DNA from: Parietaria judaica
Taxonomy: Eukaryota; Streptophyta; Magnoliopsida; Rosales; Urticaceae
DNA length: 64,000 bases
Reading direction: 5' to 3'
Assembly (NCBI GenBank): GCA_954871525.1
Contig: OX940870.1
Coordinates: 30,990,555 to 31,054,554, forward strand
Shown: positions 22,190 through 35,400 of the stretch, one piece after another
How positions within the stretch are numbered: position 1 is the stretch's first letter
How the letters are laid out: every line of letters begins with the position of its first letter
The notes under the pieces: generated by a model
Seen by the model: only the letters and a program-made list of their open reading frames with translations
Database searches by the model: none
Told to the model about the DNA's origin: nothing
Translations under genes and position numbers: made by a program

Positions 22190-24120
22190 GCTAAAAGACA
22201 CTGAAAATAATAATAAAAATGCTATAAGGAAAATGATGATTTGTGGTGGCGCAAGTCGATACCGGTGACGGTGAGGAAGCCGACTAGCTATGTCGGCGGG
22301 GCAACAAAGACTCTAGGTTACGAAGCAAACGCTCACGAGAAAATGATAATTTGGGACTTTAGTTTTTTTTTAAAAAAAAAAAATTAATCATGTAATGAAT
22401 TAATTTTCGTAAAAGGTAATTTGTCAAATGATAGTGCATATTTTTTTCCTTTTCTATTTACTGAATAGAGAAAAAAAATCCCTAATTACATTATATTGAG
22501 AAAGCAATTTGGCTGTATTTTGTTATTTAAAATCTTTAAAATATCTCAAGAAGGCCCCATAAAATTCGAGTTTCTCGTCGGGCAATATGAAGCATATATA
22601 AAAACTTTAATATAAGTTGTCGTGAATCAATTACCAACTTCATAAGAAAAAAATGTGATACCCAAACAAGAAACATATATAAAACAAAACAAAAATATGC
22701 TGATTACTTAGTGATTTGTTTTTATACATATTCTACTTAAGGTTGTTGAATATATTAAATATATATTATGCATTATAATTTGCACATAACAGCAATAACA
22801 ATATTAATAATAATAATTCTGTCAAAAATAAATAAATAATAATAATATTATTAAATTAAATTAAATTATATGTGGTCGTTAAGTCAATTTGTTGATTAAC
22901 TTTTTGTATATATATACCAACTAACATGGCGTTACAATAATATATTAAAAAATTAATTGCAAATATGTGACACGTCGTATACTGCTACGTACGTACGTAA
23001 TTGGAAAATTAATAATTAGACAATATGATATTAATTAATTTTCAAATTAGTACCACCGTACACGGTTTATGCCTCACATTATGAGCATTAACCTATAGTT
23101 GACCCTTAATGAAATTATGTATTAATTTCATAATCATGGCACAATCTCCAAGAACAAGCATCATATTTAATATTATATATATATATATATATAATAATAT
23201 ATTGATGAAATCCCAGAAACATTTGGATGGTCATGGTATAACAATTAAGGAAAAGAAAATTAAAATAAAAAAGCTATCAACTTGCAAATAAATAGGAATG
23301 TAGTAGAGGAAGGAATCCAATTATTTGGTCAAATGTGAGAGGAAATAGGCAAATCGTACAAGCAGATTTAAGTGTTAATTTAGTATTTAATTTTTGTTTT
23401 CTTTAGCTTATGATTTGTTGGATATATCTTAATCATTTCATGATTGCTAAGCACATGAAGCTCCCAAATTTCTATTTTATTTATTTATATTTTTGAGGAA
23501 TTCAATAGTTTTTAATTTTTGTTGGTTGGTCACATGAGCCCCATTACTAATTATAGACATTATTAGTATTACACAACCAAGAGAATAAAGTAAACAGTTA
23601 TAACAATTATTAATCACAATCTCAATCACATGCGAGTGAAAATTAGAATTAGATAGCTTGCAATTGTGGTATTGTATTTTATGTTTTTGAAATATATGTG
23701 TGTGTGAATGTGAGTATGAATAATAAAATAAGTGTAAAATATATATGCTAATTATTATCACATGCACCCAATCAGCTTCCTGTATAGAAGTTACTATTGA
23801 ATATAGATTACTATATTTTAAGCTTAAATAACTAAGTGTGAATTACACATCCAACAAGGACCATATTCTTACTGACAATATATTATAATAATAATGATCT
23901 CTCTGAAAATGGACGGCAAATACATGTCGGTCCACTATATTGACATTTGACAATAGATAACGGAAGTTTGACAGTTAGAAAGAGAGAGTAAAAATATTTA
24001 TATATAAAAAAAAATCGATATATACACACACATACATGACATGGCAATACACATCATCAAATTACGTGGCACTCATTTCGTAATACTAACATAAGGTACT
24101 TTTCCATATAATATATATAT
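22190..24120. other. AT-rich intergenic DNA
   Basis: A short GC-richer patch at 22240-22330 shows no usable frame; the rest is AT-rich with TA runs. No gene is supported. Confidence 0.4.
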
Positions 24121-24123
24121 ATA

Positions 24124-24740
24124 TATATATGAAAGTCTTTCCTGTTGGTTGGCTTAAAATTAAATGCAACACTGACGATTCCTCTATCGGTATTCTCGAC
24201 GTGTCGGGGCAGGAGGTATTTTTACAACTTATTGTGGGTTCCTCCATGGTTCATTTGCCTTCCACATTGTGCCGGCTTATGCTACGAAGCTGAATTATTG
24301 GCGGTTATGTTTGCTATTGAAAAAGCAGAAAAATTCCATTGGGATAATCTTTGGCTTGAATCGGCCTCTATCTATGTGGTTCAACTTTTTCAGAGGAAGT
24401 CTTATCGTGTCCCTTTGAAATTACGGGTTCAATGGTCTAAATGTCTTTGTTTCCTAGAGCATAACAATTTTAGAGTAAAACATATCTACAAAGAAGGTAA
24501 CCAAGCCGTGGATACCCTTGCTAGATTCGGTGCTCAAACTCCAAGTGAACATTGGTAGCCTTCACATCCGGAGCTCACTTCATTTTTTGTTAATGATGAT
24601 ATTTGAATGAAAGAGAACTTTAGATTTTCCTAGCTCCATTCGTATTAATTAGATTTTGTTAAATGTTTGAGAGAGAATTTAGATTTTGTTAGTTCTCGTG
24701 TCTTTTGGTTTTGTATGTAAATTAAGATATTTTTCATTTA
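24124..24740 (+). pseudogene. LINE-type retrotransposon 3' end with RNase H-like domain
   Basis: The RVT_3/RNase H-like domain found in plant LINE polyproteins is recognisable. It begins with the relic PVGWLKIKCNTDDSS, then after frame shifts YEAELLAVMFAIEKAEKF, LWLESASIYVVQLF and HIYKEGNQAVDTLARFG, stopping at 24558. The first beta-strand region is scrambled, so the copy is dead. The following 180 bp (to about 24740) match the tail of the second remnant near 26550-26810, which supports a shared 3' UTR. Confidence 0.75.
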
Positions 24741-26545
24741 TATTATCACAAACCTCGTTTCTTGATTGTGTTCTTGAGTACTAACTTAATTGGGATTCCT
24801 AACCACATTCAGAATTTCAAGCCTCATAGAAAAATTCTTTATCTAGCTAGTAACACAAATATTCCTGAATTCGAAAAATGATAACGTTCATTGTTTCTTC
24901 ATCAATACCTATGCTCTCTTTTGTGAATATACCTCCTATGAATTCATCTTCCCCCACATTTCATTTTCATTTTCCTCCCCGCATTTTTCTTCTCTAAATT
25001 TTCTCTCCATTTCCTCTCCAAATTTTTTTCTCCTAATATTCAAATGACGATGGTAATATGTCATTAGATAGATTGACTTGAGACAAATGTCGTGAAAGAT
25101 AGTTTGTGCAGAAAGACAAATAAATCGCTAAAACGTTGAAGACAAACACATCGGTGAAGACAGTTTTTAGACGAAACATTGGGTTATTTTGATTCGTCTA
25201 TCGAAAGGTTTTTTTTTTTACTAAACCTTAAAACTGCAAAGTTGTAGATCTATCGTTTAGCTTTTCAACGGTAAGTCATTTGTAAATTCTGAACAAAAAA
25301 TGAGTGAGTTATGCCACATATATGAAAACTATATAGATTTACTACGGAGAATTCGCATTGCTAGCTCTGAGGTCGGTGTTTAACCGTGAAAAGTCAGTTT
25401 TAGCAACCTCGACTTCGGTGTTAGCAACCCCGTGTCAAGTTTTGAGATGAAATGATACGAACACCGAATTTTAGGGATAAACACCGACTTCGGAGTTAGC
25501 AAGGCCGAATTAGGTGTTGAGTTTACCTTTAAAAAAAAAAGTTTAAGGCCCAACACGAATACCATATGGGACATGAATTGCCTCCCTAATACCTTCTCAC
25601 ACGAACTTACTCATGCCTGTCTCAACTTGTACGGTCTAGCTGCCACACTGCTTATCAAGAGTGAATATATTCTACATTAAAATGAAAGTCAAAGAGATAA
25701 AATGCACCAAATGTAAAAGGCCATGCTTCCAAATTAGTTGCAACTTAAATTTTGTGAAGAAAAGTGCAACAAGACGAAGTCATAAAACAAATAATGACAC
25801 AAATAAATTAAGAGGGGGCTCAGTAACTCTTTTTAATCTATTTTTATAATTTAGTTTTTTTTTTTAGTTGTGTGGACCAAAGATATCCAGAAGAATTATC
25901 TTATATTCATGTTGCGAAAGAGTCCTTAGTTCATGTATTATTTCACTTTACTATTTAGTGTCAAGCTGTTTGAATGTACGTGCTTTATCTATACTTTCAT
26001 GATTAGATTATATTCAGAAACGTTATCAAATTGACTAATACAGGTCTATAATTACAGATATACAATAAAAAAATTATAAATAAATTAATAATTTATCTGA
26101 GACTCAGGGCTAAGGCTAACAGCGATTAATTATTTATTTATTTATTTATTTATTTACCTGTCATAAACTCTTTTTTAGATTGAAATTCTAAATGTTCACT
26201 GTAATATTTATAAAAAAAATATGTTCACTTTTTTAATTGATTTAACATAAATTTAAATTCAAATGTATCATTAAGTCTTGACATGTATTAGTGAAAAACA
26301 AATTGGTGACATAAACAACTTTGTGAAAAGAAAAAAAACTAAACTTATGTCACGATAAAAAAATAAAAAATAAAAAATAAAAAATAAAAAGCTTATATCA
26401 AACACTGCCATTGAAATGCTTCCACAAGAGAGCTATTTTCAGTTAAATTAAAAAAAATATATTTATAATTCACTAAAGAAATTTAATAACTTTGGTCTAA
26501 ATATTTTAGTTTTTTGAGTTTATCTATGTTAGAATCATTCATATT
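24741..26545. other. Intergenic DNA
   Basis: 25370-25530 contains several acttcggngttagcaa-like repeats, possibly an old MITE. 26100-26160 and 26360-26390 are simple repeats. No gene is supported. Confidence 0.35.
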
Positions 26546-26549
26546 TATA

Positions 26550-26810
26550 AGAGTAGGTAACAAAGTTGTTGATGCTTTTTGCTAAATTCGGTGCTTACAA
26601 TTTAGGTTACCATTGGTGACATTCGTACTTCACTTCGTCATTTGTAGATTATAATTGTACGAAATAGAATTTTAGATTTAACTAATTTTGTTTGTGTTTG
26701 GATGTTATATGTTTGAGCGATAATTTTAGGTATCGCTAGCTCTCGTCTTTTTTTATTTAGTATGTAAACTTGAAATTTTTTTATTTATATTTTAGAGATT
26801 CTGTTTTTCT
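26550..26810 (+). pseudogene. Second decayed LINE 3' end
   Basis: It reads VGNKVVDA, then after a 1-bp frame change AKFGAYNLGYHW and a stop. Its 3' tail is collinear with the one at 24560-24740. This is a short remnant of the same family. Confidence 0.6.
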
Positions 26811-27937
26811 TTAATACTAATTTTTACTACGAGATGTGAGACCATCTATCTTTTACCTAAAAAGAATAACTAGCCACTGAAATTATTACCTCTTTTGAGC
26901 TCATCAAAATCTATAGCTACATATTAGATATTACACAACAACACAAGAAAATGAGTTATATTGCTTGTTGAAGATGGTGAGAGAATTCATTTAATTTGAT
27001 CATCAGTGATCTCAATCAATGACTGCCCATTCTCAATGATGAGATGCTACAGTATTTCCTATTTTGCTACATTTTTTTGTCAGAGTACTATAATAGGATC
27101 AAATGAATTCATTTCATTTCATACTATGATATGATATTATTATGTTGTGTTATAATTGCATGCAAAATGGGCCAAAAGAGATGAATCGCTTTCTTCAAGG
27201 AAAGAGCAAATTGGAGAAGGAATTAAACGCACCAAAAGTGAACTGAATTGGGTCATTTCTGAGTATTATGTGCCAAATTTTATATCTTTCTGACTCCTTT
27301 TAATAATTGACTTATAAACATAAACTATTTCATATGAAACTGTCAAAAATCTTCCCATCGTGCATCATATGTTTATATTTATGTTTCGTATCTCTGTGGG
27401 CCTTTTATATAGACATAATCATTGATTGATATGAAAATAAATAAATAAATAAAATTCTTTGTGTTATGGCGAATTATTTGTCTCTAAATTCGAAAAAATG
27501 ATATCCCATATGTTTCTTAAAATGTTGATAAAATGTAAATTATTATAAATAAATTATTCAATCGACATACTACGTAATAAATTTATATATTTATATTTAT
27601 TAATTTATATACTAACAATAACATATTTGAAACACAAATTTTGATGTGAGCATTGTCAAGAACAATATTCATTGTTTCAATTATTTACAGTAAAACTTTG
27701 ATAAACTAATAAACTTTGGTGATCAACATTTATGACTTAATCGATATATTGTGTCATATATGATTAAAAAATATATATTTTATACATTAGCTAATTATGA
27801 ATTTATCAAGGGCATTATTAATTTATATACCATCAGGAACATTATAGAAACACAAATTCGATGTGAACATTACAAGAAAATAACTAATTCAACATTTATG
27901 TGAAGATTGGATCAGTTTAATTATTATGAAATTCTAC
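26811..27937. other. AT-rich intergenic DNA
   Basis: No gene, RNA gene or element ends recognised. Confidence 0.35.
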
Positions 27938-27940
27938 TAA

Positions 27941-28278
27941 GAGCATCTCCAATGAGACCGCATTACGCTATTTTGGTGTGATTTTTACACAAAACTTCTC
28001 CAACGAGACTTCAGAAATCCCAACAGTTTAGTGAAATGGAATAGTGTTGCACTATATTTTGTGTGATACTATTCACAACACCAAACGCTATTTACTTATT
28101 TCATTAGTATATTGATAAGGTAAATAAATATTAATTGAATAGATAAAAGAAATATTAATAAAATATTAAACTAATAGTATTCGGTGTAATATTTGGTGTT
28201 GGTTGGAGTAGAAAGTATTTTTAGCGTTAAAAGTCCACTAAAATAGTGTATTTTTTAGTGTTGTGGTTGGAGATGCCC
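27941..28278. mobile_element. Tourist-like (PIF/Harbinger) MITE
   Basis: Ends gagcatctccaa and ttggagatgccc with 3-bp target duplications taa at 27938-27940 and 28279-28281; 338 bp, no coding capacity. A diverged copy of the same family, split by a hAT insertion, lies at 57817-58986. Confidence 0.85.
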
Positions 28279-28281
28279 TAA

Positions 28282-29457
28282 GAGAGAGAATTATAATCAA
28301 TGAATGTGTCTGAATTTGTATCATAAAGTTCTTTTTTTTTTGGATTTTCAAATGGATAGTCTTCAATTCACGTAAATTGTTTTGAGAGTTTTTCGTAGCC
28401 ATGCTACCTTCTTCTTCTTCTTTGTAATTTTCAAAGCTTAAAATCTGATGCATCTAAACAATGGTTATAAAATATAACCACCGTATACCATATATGTATA
28501 GCAACATACTCGAATCACATATTAAGAAACATATATTAATTTTCTCTTTGACATTTCCAAGGGAATCTAGGAAAAAAATGTGGAAGTAATGGTATTGCCA
28601 AATACTAGTGATTACTAAACTCACAATTTGCATAAGGCATCACATTCACATGTATATATAACGCTTGAAGCTTTTACAACTTGCCTACTTATTTACTTGG
28701 TAAAACCTCCCACTCAAACCTACAAAATTAGAGAGAAGAAGACATGTGAAGTTCACATGATTGTCTTGCCATATATTATTGCTTCAGTAACAAGATAATG
28801 TTTATTAATCACCTAAATCTACAGCAAACCATACCATAGATTGCTTGCTATCTTCAAGTGGGTGTATTTTTATTTTCTATTGCTAAATGGCTAATGTTAC
28901 TCATATTTCTACTTTACGAGCTCGTAATTCCTCCCGAAAGTACAATTTTGAGCTTAAACCCGAGAATCTCATACGACCCAAAATCGATTTGGCGAACTCT
29001 TTCATTTGAATTTCCTACAGAATGCTGTCGACGATACTCATTTAAACTCCGGCCAAGGGGAAAACGAACTATAACTATTTACAAGGGCCACATATTTTTT
29101 TACAAAAAGATATCAATATTAGAGACATCAATGATCAACCACATCTTACACATGTCTACAATGTCAAAAAATAATTTCTCCGGCTTTTGGTATTGAAATC
29201 GAAAAACTTTCAACAAAGCTCGTCCATTCCGCCCTTCACTGCAATGAAGAAGCTCTATGCACAGCCTGGAGTAAGTAAAAAATGGCTATGCTTCATAGAG
29301 ATCCCAAAATCTGGCAGCCGAGTTTTCGGCTAAGACATCAGAGCTATAGAACGTGAAATACATAAATCAGATACCAAGAGAATGAAATAAATTTTGGTAA
29401 CAAACTCATTACTTAATAGAGATGCATAATTCATACCTGAAAATAAGCAAAGTAGTG
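28282..29457. other. Intergenic DNA and probable 3' UTR of the helicase gene
   Basis: About 29200-29457 is plausible 3' UTR of the minus-strand helicase gene, with a potential UTR intron ending near 29430. The frame at 28858-29196 begins with GTG, has no recognisable protein and is treated as chance. Confidence 0.35.
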
Positions 29458-32400
29458 TCACTCTTTCCTTGCCTTGCTTGGTTTAATCCCGACACTAGGA
29501 GCCGATGAAGACAAAGAAGTGTGCCTCCTAGAAGGCAGTGGATTGACTGCTGATTTTTCTTTCTTTTTTGAAGGAATAAAAGCCGAGGAAAGAATAGCAT
29601 TGACATCTTCACGCCGTTTTTTCCCTTTTGCAATCACATCGGTGGAAGCATTAACGTGAATTTTACTTTGATCCCCAGGAACTGATTTTGCCTTTTTGGT
29701 CACTTGTGATTTTGATAATGCATCACTTTCCCGTTCATCCGTGCTCTGCTTCGAATCTTCTTCTCGAGCTTTTCTCTTACTCGGACTAGATTTTTTCTTT
29801 TTTTCAGTCTCTTTATCTCTAGATTCAACGGATATAGAAGAAACCGACAACGAATCATTCCTTTTGCTTAACCCTAACTCGTCTCCAGATGCTAAAGATT
29901 TACTCTCACCTCTTTTATCTCTCCTTTTTTCCTCTTTTCTTCTCCTAGTATCCTCTTTTGAGCTCCTTTCGTGTTGTTTCACATGAGGATTGTGTCGGTT
30001 TGAATGATCATTCCTCGATGGTTCTCCAAACATGGATCGGTATGGCGCCTTGAAAACTCTAATCAGATTTCTCTCTCTGGCATTATTTACGAGAGCTGCC
30101 CAGTTTTTATTGGTCTGCAAAGTCCTCGCATTGCCCATAATCCAAAGCGAAAGCCTCGCTCGTGTTAATGCAACGTTCATGCGTCTGACATCAGCGACAA
30201 AACCGATACTGCTGGAGCTCTCATTAGGAGCAATGGAGTTCGGCTCCACCGCTCTTACGGTGGAAAGTATGAGAATATCAACCTCCCTCCCTTGGAAGCC
30301 ATCAACGGTGTTGAGTTCCATATCATTCAATATAGACGATCCAAAGGCACTAGAGAACTTAGAACGCAACAGTGACAGCTGGGACTTGTACGGTGTGATA
30401 ATACCGATTCTACCAGCACGGAATTCAGATGAGTACCTGCAAAATTTTTTATATTTTTGCAAATAAAAAAACAATCTCCAAATTTATTCTAGCGAAGTAA
30501 TGCAATCAGTTTGGTCACTTATTTCTTCATCGTGATTTCATTAAAAAAAAGGTACACATAATTTTTGTTACTTAGGAAGTTAAATATAGAATGTGTGATT
30601 TGTCGTATATTGTATGTTCAAAATATAATGTGGAACTAGGCTTGCTAAGAGCGAGTCTCGGAAACGAAACCAACGGCGGCTCCTGTTGGAATATATTAAA
30701 TACTAAAGTAGCTCTTGAAAATATAATATGTAGACACAGTCATTCTGTTTATTTTCCTAGCGGATGAATTTCTTAATCAACCAATCTTCTCTTTAGTCCT
30801 CTTATAAGCATATATATAGTAGATAGAATAACATACCTACTCCTGAAAAACTTGAGTAACTCAACAGCTGCATCAGCCTCATGCTCATTGTAAAGGGACC
30901 AGGCCCCAGAATTCTTACCACGAACCTCCCGACCATCGGTGATGTCATTAAAGACGTAGGGCCCGAGGCCCAGAGTCTCGTGAAATGGGGCTGATTTACT
31001 AGACATTTTTCCATTGAGCAATTTCCTCTCGTAGAAATGCAAAGAAGGAAACGACGAAATCTCCGGGTGCATCCTATACTGCAAATTGATAATAAAAAAA
31101 ATATTAAAAAGAATTTCTACAATCTGAAGAAAAGCGAGAAATTAAAATCATGTCTAACCATGCCCTGCAAATAGAGATTTTTTCTTTCGAACGTTTGGAT
31201 TGTAAATATGATATATACGGACTCCATAACTCATTTCTCATAAGTCAACAGTTGCATAGAACCTAATAGAATATACAAATTCAGAAAAAAAGAGTAATGC
31301 GCCCTAGTCTTATTACATAGAGCATTTTGCCTTTCGGATTCTAGTTTGTGGCAGAGAAGTACCATATTGCTCCCTAAAAAAATGGAAACGATAATTTGCA
31401 TGACTTACTTGAGGGTATTTTTGTCAACTTTATTATTTTCTCTAATCTCGTGGAATTCATTTAATGAATTCTTCCAGTACTGGACTCCTTGAGTGTTTCA
31501 CAGTCCCACGATCTATAATTTTAATCTTGTTTGGTAACAAAATTGACAAAAAATGCCCTTGATATTTGTATGTGTCATGCACAAGTTAATATGTTCCATT
31601 CTCTTTTAACGTCTAGGGAGCAAGTATTATACTTCCTGAAAGAATAGTAGGTATTTTTGCCACAGCTAATATTCAGACTGCAAAGTATTCTCTCTAGGAA
31701 AAATCAGGGGCATCACTGTCAATGACTCGTACAAAATAGTACAAGACAACAATTTCCAAATTCTGTCATTCCAAACTGGAAGATGCAATGATGTTAACGT
31801 TTAAAATAAAAAATAAGAAACTGCTAATTTCTCGCATTATTATCTTTCGTTTACCTGTTCAGTGAGCATGACAACAGGGTGTCCCGCTTTCTGAAGACGC
31901 TCAAACATGCTGCATTCAAACAGAAATTTACTCGCAACATTTGACAGCACAGTTGCCGGAAGCTGCTTCGGATCACCAACCTTCATTAATAAATCTGTTA
32001 AGTCTCGTAAATAGACACCCAATCTAGGTTTCATCATCGTGTTTAATGAAAGGAAAATTAGTATTGGACATCATCAAGAGAGTTTGATCTTGCTCTTAAC
32101 GGAAAGGCCGACCTATTGTACTTGTTCATTGATTAATAAAGACACGATTCACTAGCTTAGTGTGTTCCCATCGGTATGTAGGATTTTTTCACAAGTCGTG
32201 TTAGGTTTCAAAATCCAAAAAAGAAACACTATTTTCCTCACATCAAAAGATTAATATAAATTCATAGTCATACTTACCATGATACATTTGGTCCCGTAAG
32301 TCTTTAAAAGCTGAAGAGGAATCAGAGTTGCCGGTTCCAGAGCCTGTAGCAGGAACAAGCAACTGTATTATAAATAAATAAACGCACGAAAATAGCTATT

Positions 32401-35400
32401 ACAATTGCATAATCGATTTACAGTAACTTATAGTACAATTCTTAATCTGCATATCCTATGAATGTAATAAATAAATAATAAACTAATTGCAATTTCCTAA
32501 AATACAAAGATTGTGATTGTCCGGCCAAATTACAAACAATAGATACAAATACTCAATATATAAAGTATTAACGCCATTATAATTCGGACAAAACCCTCAA
32601 TGGAGAAAAATAAAAGCTTACTTGAGCGGCTTCATCGGTCACAACGGCATCGAAAAGAGTGTTTTCAGATGGAGAGCTAAACTTGTGACTTGACATTGCT
32701 TCAGAACACACTCCATAAAGATCTCCACCACACCCACTTAGCGTAGTTAATACGATCTCTGCTTCTCTAAGAATCGTCTTTCGAAGCATGTACTTCAGTC
32801 CCTTAAATTCTTCATTAAATTTCTTCTCCCGAGCCTGAGTAACGCTGAGATCTTTGTAGATTTGCCTCTTTTGTTCATAAAGCTTTCTTAGCCTCATTTC
32901 CATTTCTATGTCAGACATTTCCTTCATATCGTCTCCCTTGTGAGTGTCATCTTCCAAGGACTTCTTCAAACTAGAATTTCCATCGCTCAAATTAGCACGC
33001 TTAGCTTCGTAAAATCTAATACGATCAACTAGTTTTTCCAGCTCAGAACGCAATCCCAGCGAAGAGTTTGCATTCCCATCGCTCTTTGCTTCATTTAACC
33101 GTATCTTCTCATCAGCCAGTCGATGATCGACAAGTGTGTCGATAAAATACGGTAAGGAATTCGGATGAACGGTTTTCGCATTGCCAACCCTAACAAGATA
33201 CGGCCTGAAAATCTTGCCATCACTTCCATAAAGGCCAAGACTTGAAATTCTTGACACTAATTCATCAATTGCTGCGTTGGATTGAGCACAAATCAGAATT
33301 CTTCGTTTGGCAGAAGAGTCGGTGAAGTTTGGATTTCTTTGTTCCTTTTCATTCATTTGCTTTGCCAAGTCAGCATTCTGCCACGCCTTTGAAAGAACGC
33401 CAGCCTCACTAGTCTTAGAAAAAGAAACACTACTTTTTCGCCCTGCTCGATCGTCCCTCTGTAAAGGGGAAGCGAGTAAACCACTAGCAATAGCGAGAAT
33501 GGTGCTAGTCTTACCCGTCCCTATATATATGAAACAGAAGAATCAATAAATAAGTAAGCTTTATAATCTGGAAAATACCTGAGAATAATCGTTATTGAAA
33601 AATGGATAAAATGAGGACAACCTTCTTATAGGCTTAGAATAATTCAGAAAATAATCAACTTTACCTAATATGTTCGAAACCAACTTCTTATAATCTAGAT
33701 ATTTCAGATTAACGAAAATCAAATAACATGACAGAAATAACAATATGTTAGGACCTAAAATCTAATCTCCCAAGGGAAGCCGTTGCTTTTGTTCCGAGCA
33801 TCACTTATAACAAGCCTAGTCCCTCTATCCTACTCCCTAAAAGCAAACTAAATTGAGGAGAATGTTTTAGCTTCTGCTCCCATTGATTAAGTGTCTCTAA
33901 TGGGCCGGGCCCAATCACTAATGCCAAATAAAAAATACCCCAAAGCATATTTAAACAAAAATAAATAACTAACATCACATACTTAAATAAGAAAACCTAA
34001 TTGAATAGACATAATAAAAGAGTTATTCTATAAAACTGATGATATTTTGGCGATGGCAATAACAGACCTGGAGGGCCCTGGATAAGAGCTAATTCAAACT
34101 GAGCAGCGTTCCCCAACCCAATTGCAGTGCTTATGGCCTGAAGTTGACTATCATTATAAGATGACTTCAGAATTTGCTGCAAAGGCTGCGATAGCTTTCC
34201 AAGATTTATTTTCGGGAATTTATTGGACGAAGGACATTCATTTGAAGGTTTCAAAAGGATGGGAACCAGTGGGATCTCCTTTATTGATGATAATGCCTGA
34301 AATTCTCTCATTTGGGGAGTGATGCTCATAATGCGACTCGCTTGCCATTTACTACGTTCGAGAAGAAGCCTTCTCGCTTGATTTAAACGCGAAGTTCCAT
34401 TTTGAAAATAAAACCTGATTAGCAGGATGTTTAAGCCCTTTTTATAGTCTCTTTCACGCCTTTCCACCTGAAAAACGACATGCATTCTTAGCACAATATA
34501 CATACTATTTCCTCCTCTCCCTTCAAATTCTTTTCGTGGTATGGCTAATTAGGTGGTTTAATTATTTCATTAGTTCATTAGCAGCTGATTAATATAGATA
34601 AGATTTAACCCAATTACTGATTAAAAATATTTATAAAGTTCCCAAAGCACCACTTTATATGGGCATTGAGTCATGAGTTATTCAGAAATATTACATTTTC
34701 TTTGGTATCATTTAATAATCATTATAGGTGATTTCAGTCATTATTGCTGGAGTTTTCTTTTCCTGAGGATTCTTAGACTCACTCACGAACCTCTCTTGAT
34801 TATTTCAATTTTAATGTATTCTCTCTATTTTAATAAAAATAAAAGGAAAAAAACAAATTAATGTACCGTAGTAACAGAGCAATACCTTTCCAACCATGTG
34901 AACCTCCTGAGACAAATTTTCCAGGGTCTCTTTGGTAAGCAAAACAAGATCATTTTCTGAAAAGCTTCTTGATGTGGAAGTAAAATCGTCTTCGTGAGAA
35001 AAGCGTATCAGATGGAAATCGTCAACACGTTCAACCGAAAGGACTGACAAAACACCGAAATACATATCTTCCCATGAATTCATTTCCAGATAAGAACTCT
35101 GCAGCTGCGCTTTGAACTCCTCCAGAACCAGAGGCCGGAAAATGTTGATATACTCCTCCGGCGATTGGAAACACACAGGGACAGGCTTCAGTTTTCCAGA
35201 TGACCGATGTTCGTCCTTGCTTTTTGATGTTAAACCTACCGCTTTGAAATAATCAATTTCTAGAATCGGTTTATACCATTCATCGAGGCACGGTGGCTTG
35301 AACCTTCTAGCTCGAGCTTCAATCCTCTGCAAACGCCCCATCCTATGATCAGTGGGCGTCCTTAGCTGGATGACTTGCCGCTTTGGTGCAGGAATACTTA

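Noticed and set aside
28858..29196. 112-aa frame between the MITE and the helicase gene
   Set aside because: It starts with GTG, has no homologue I recognise and lies in the probable 3' flank of the helicase gene.
29474..30466. Plus-strand frames over the last helicase exon
   Set aside because: They are antisense to an exon with the complete C-terminal helicase motifs.
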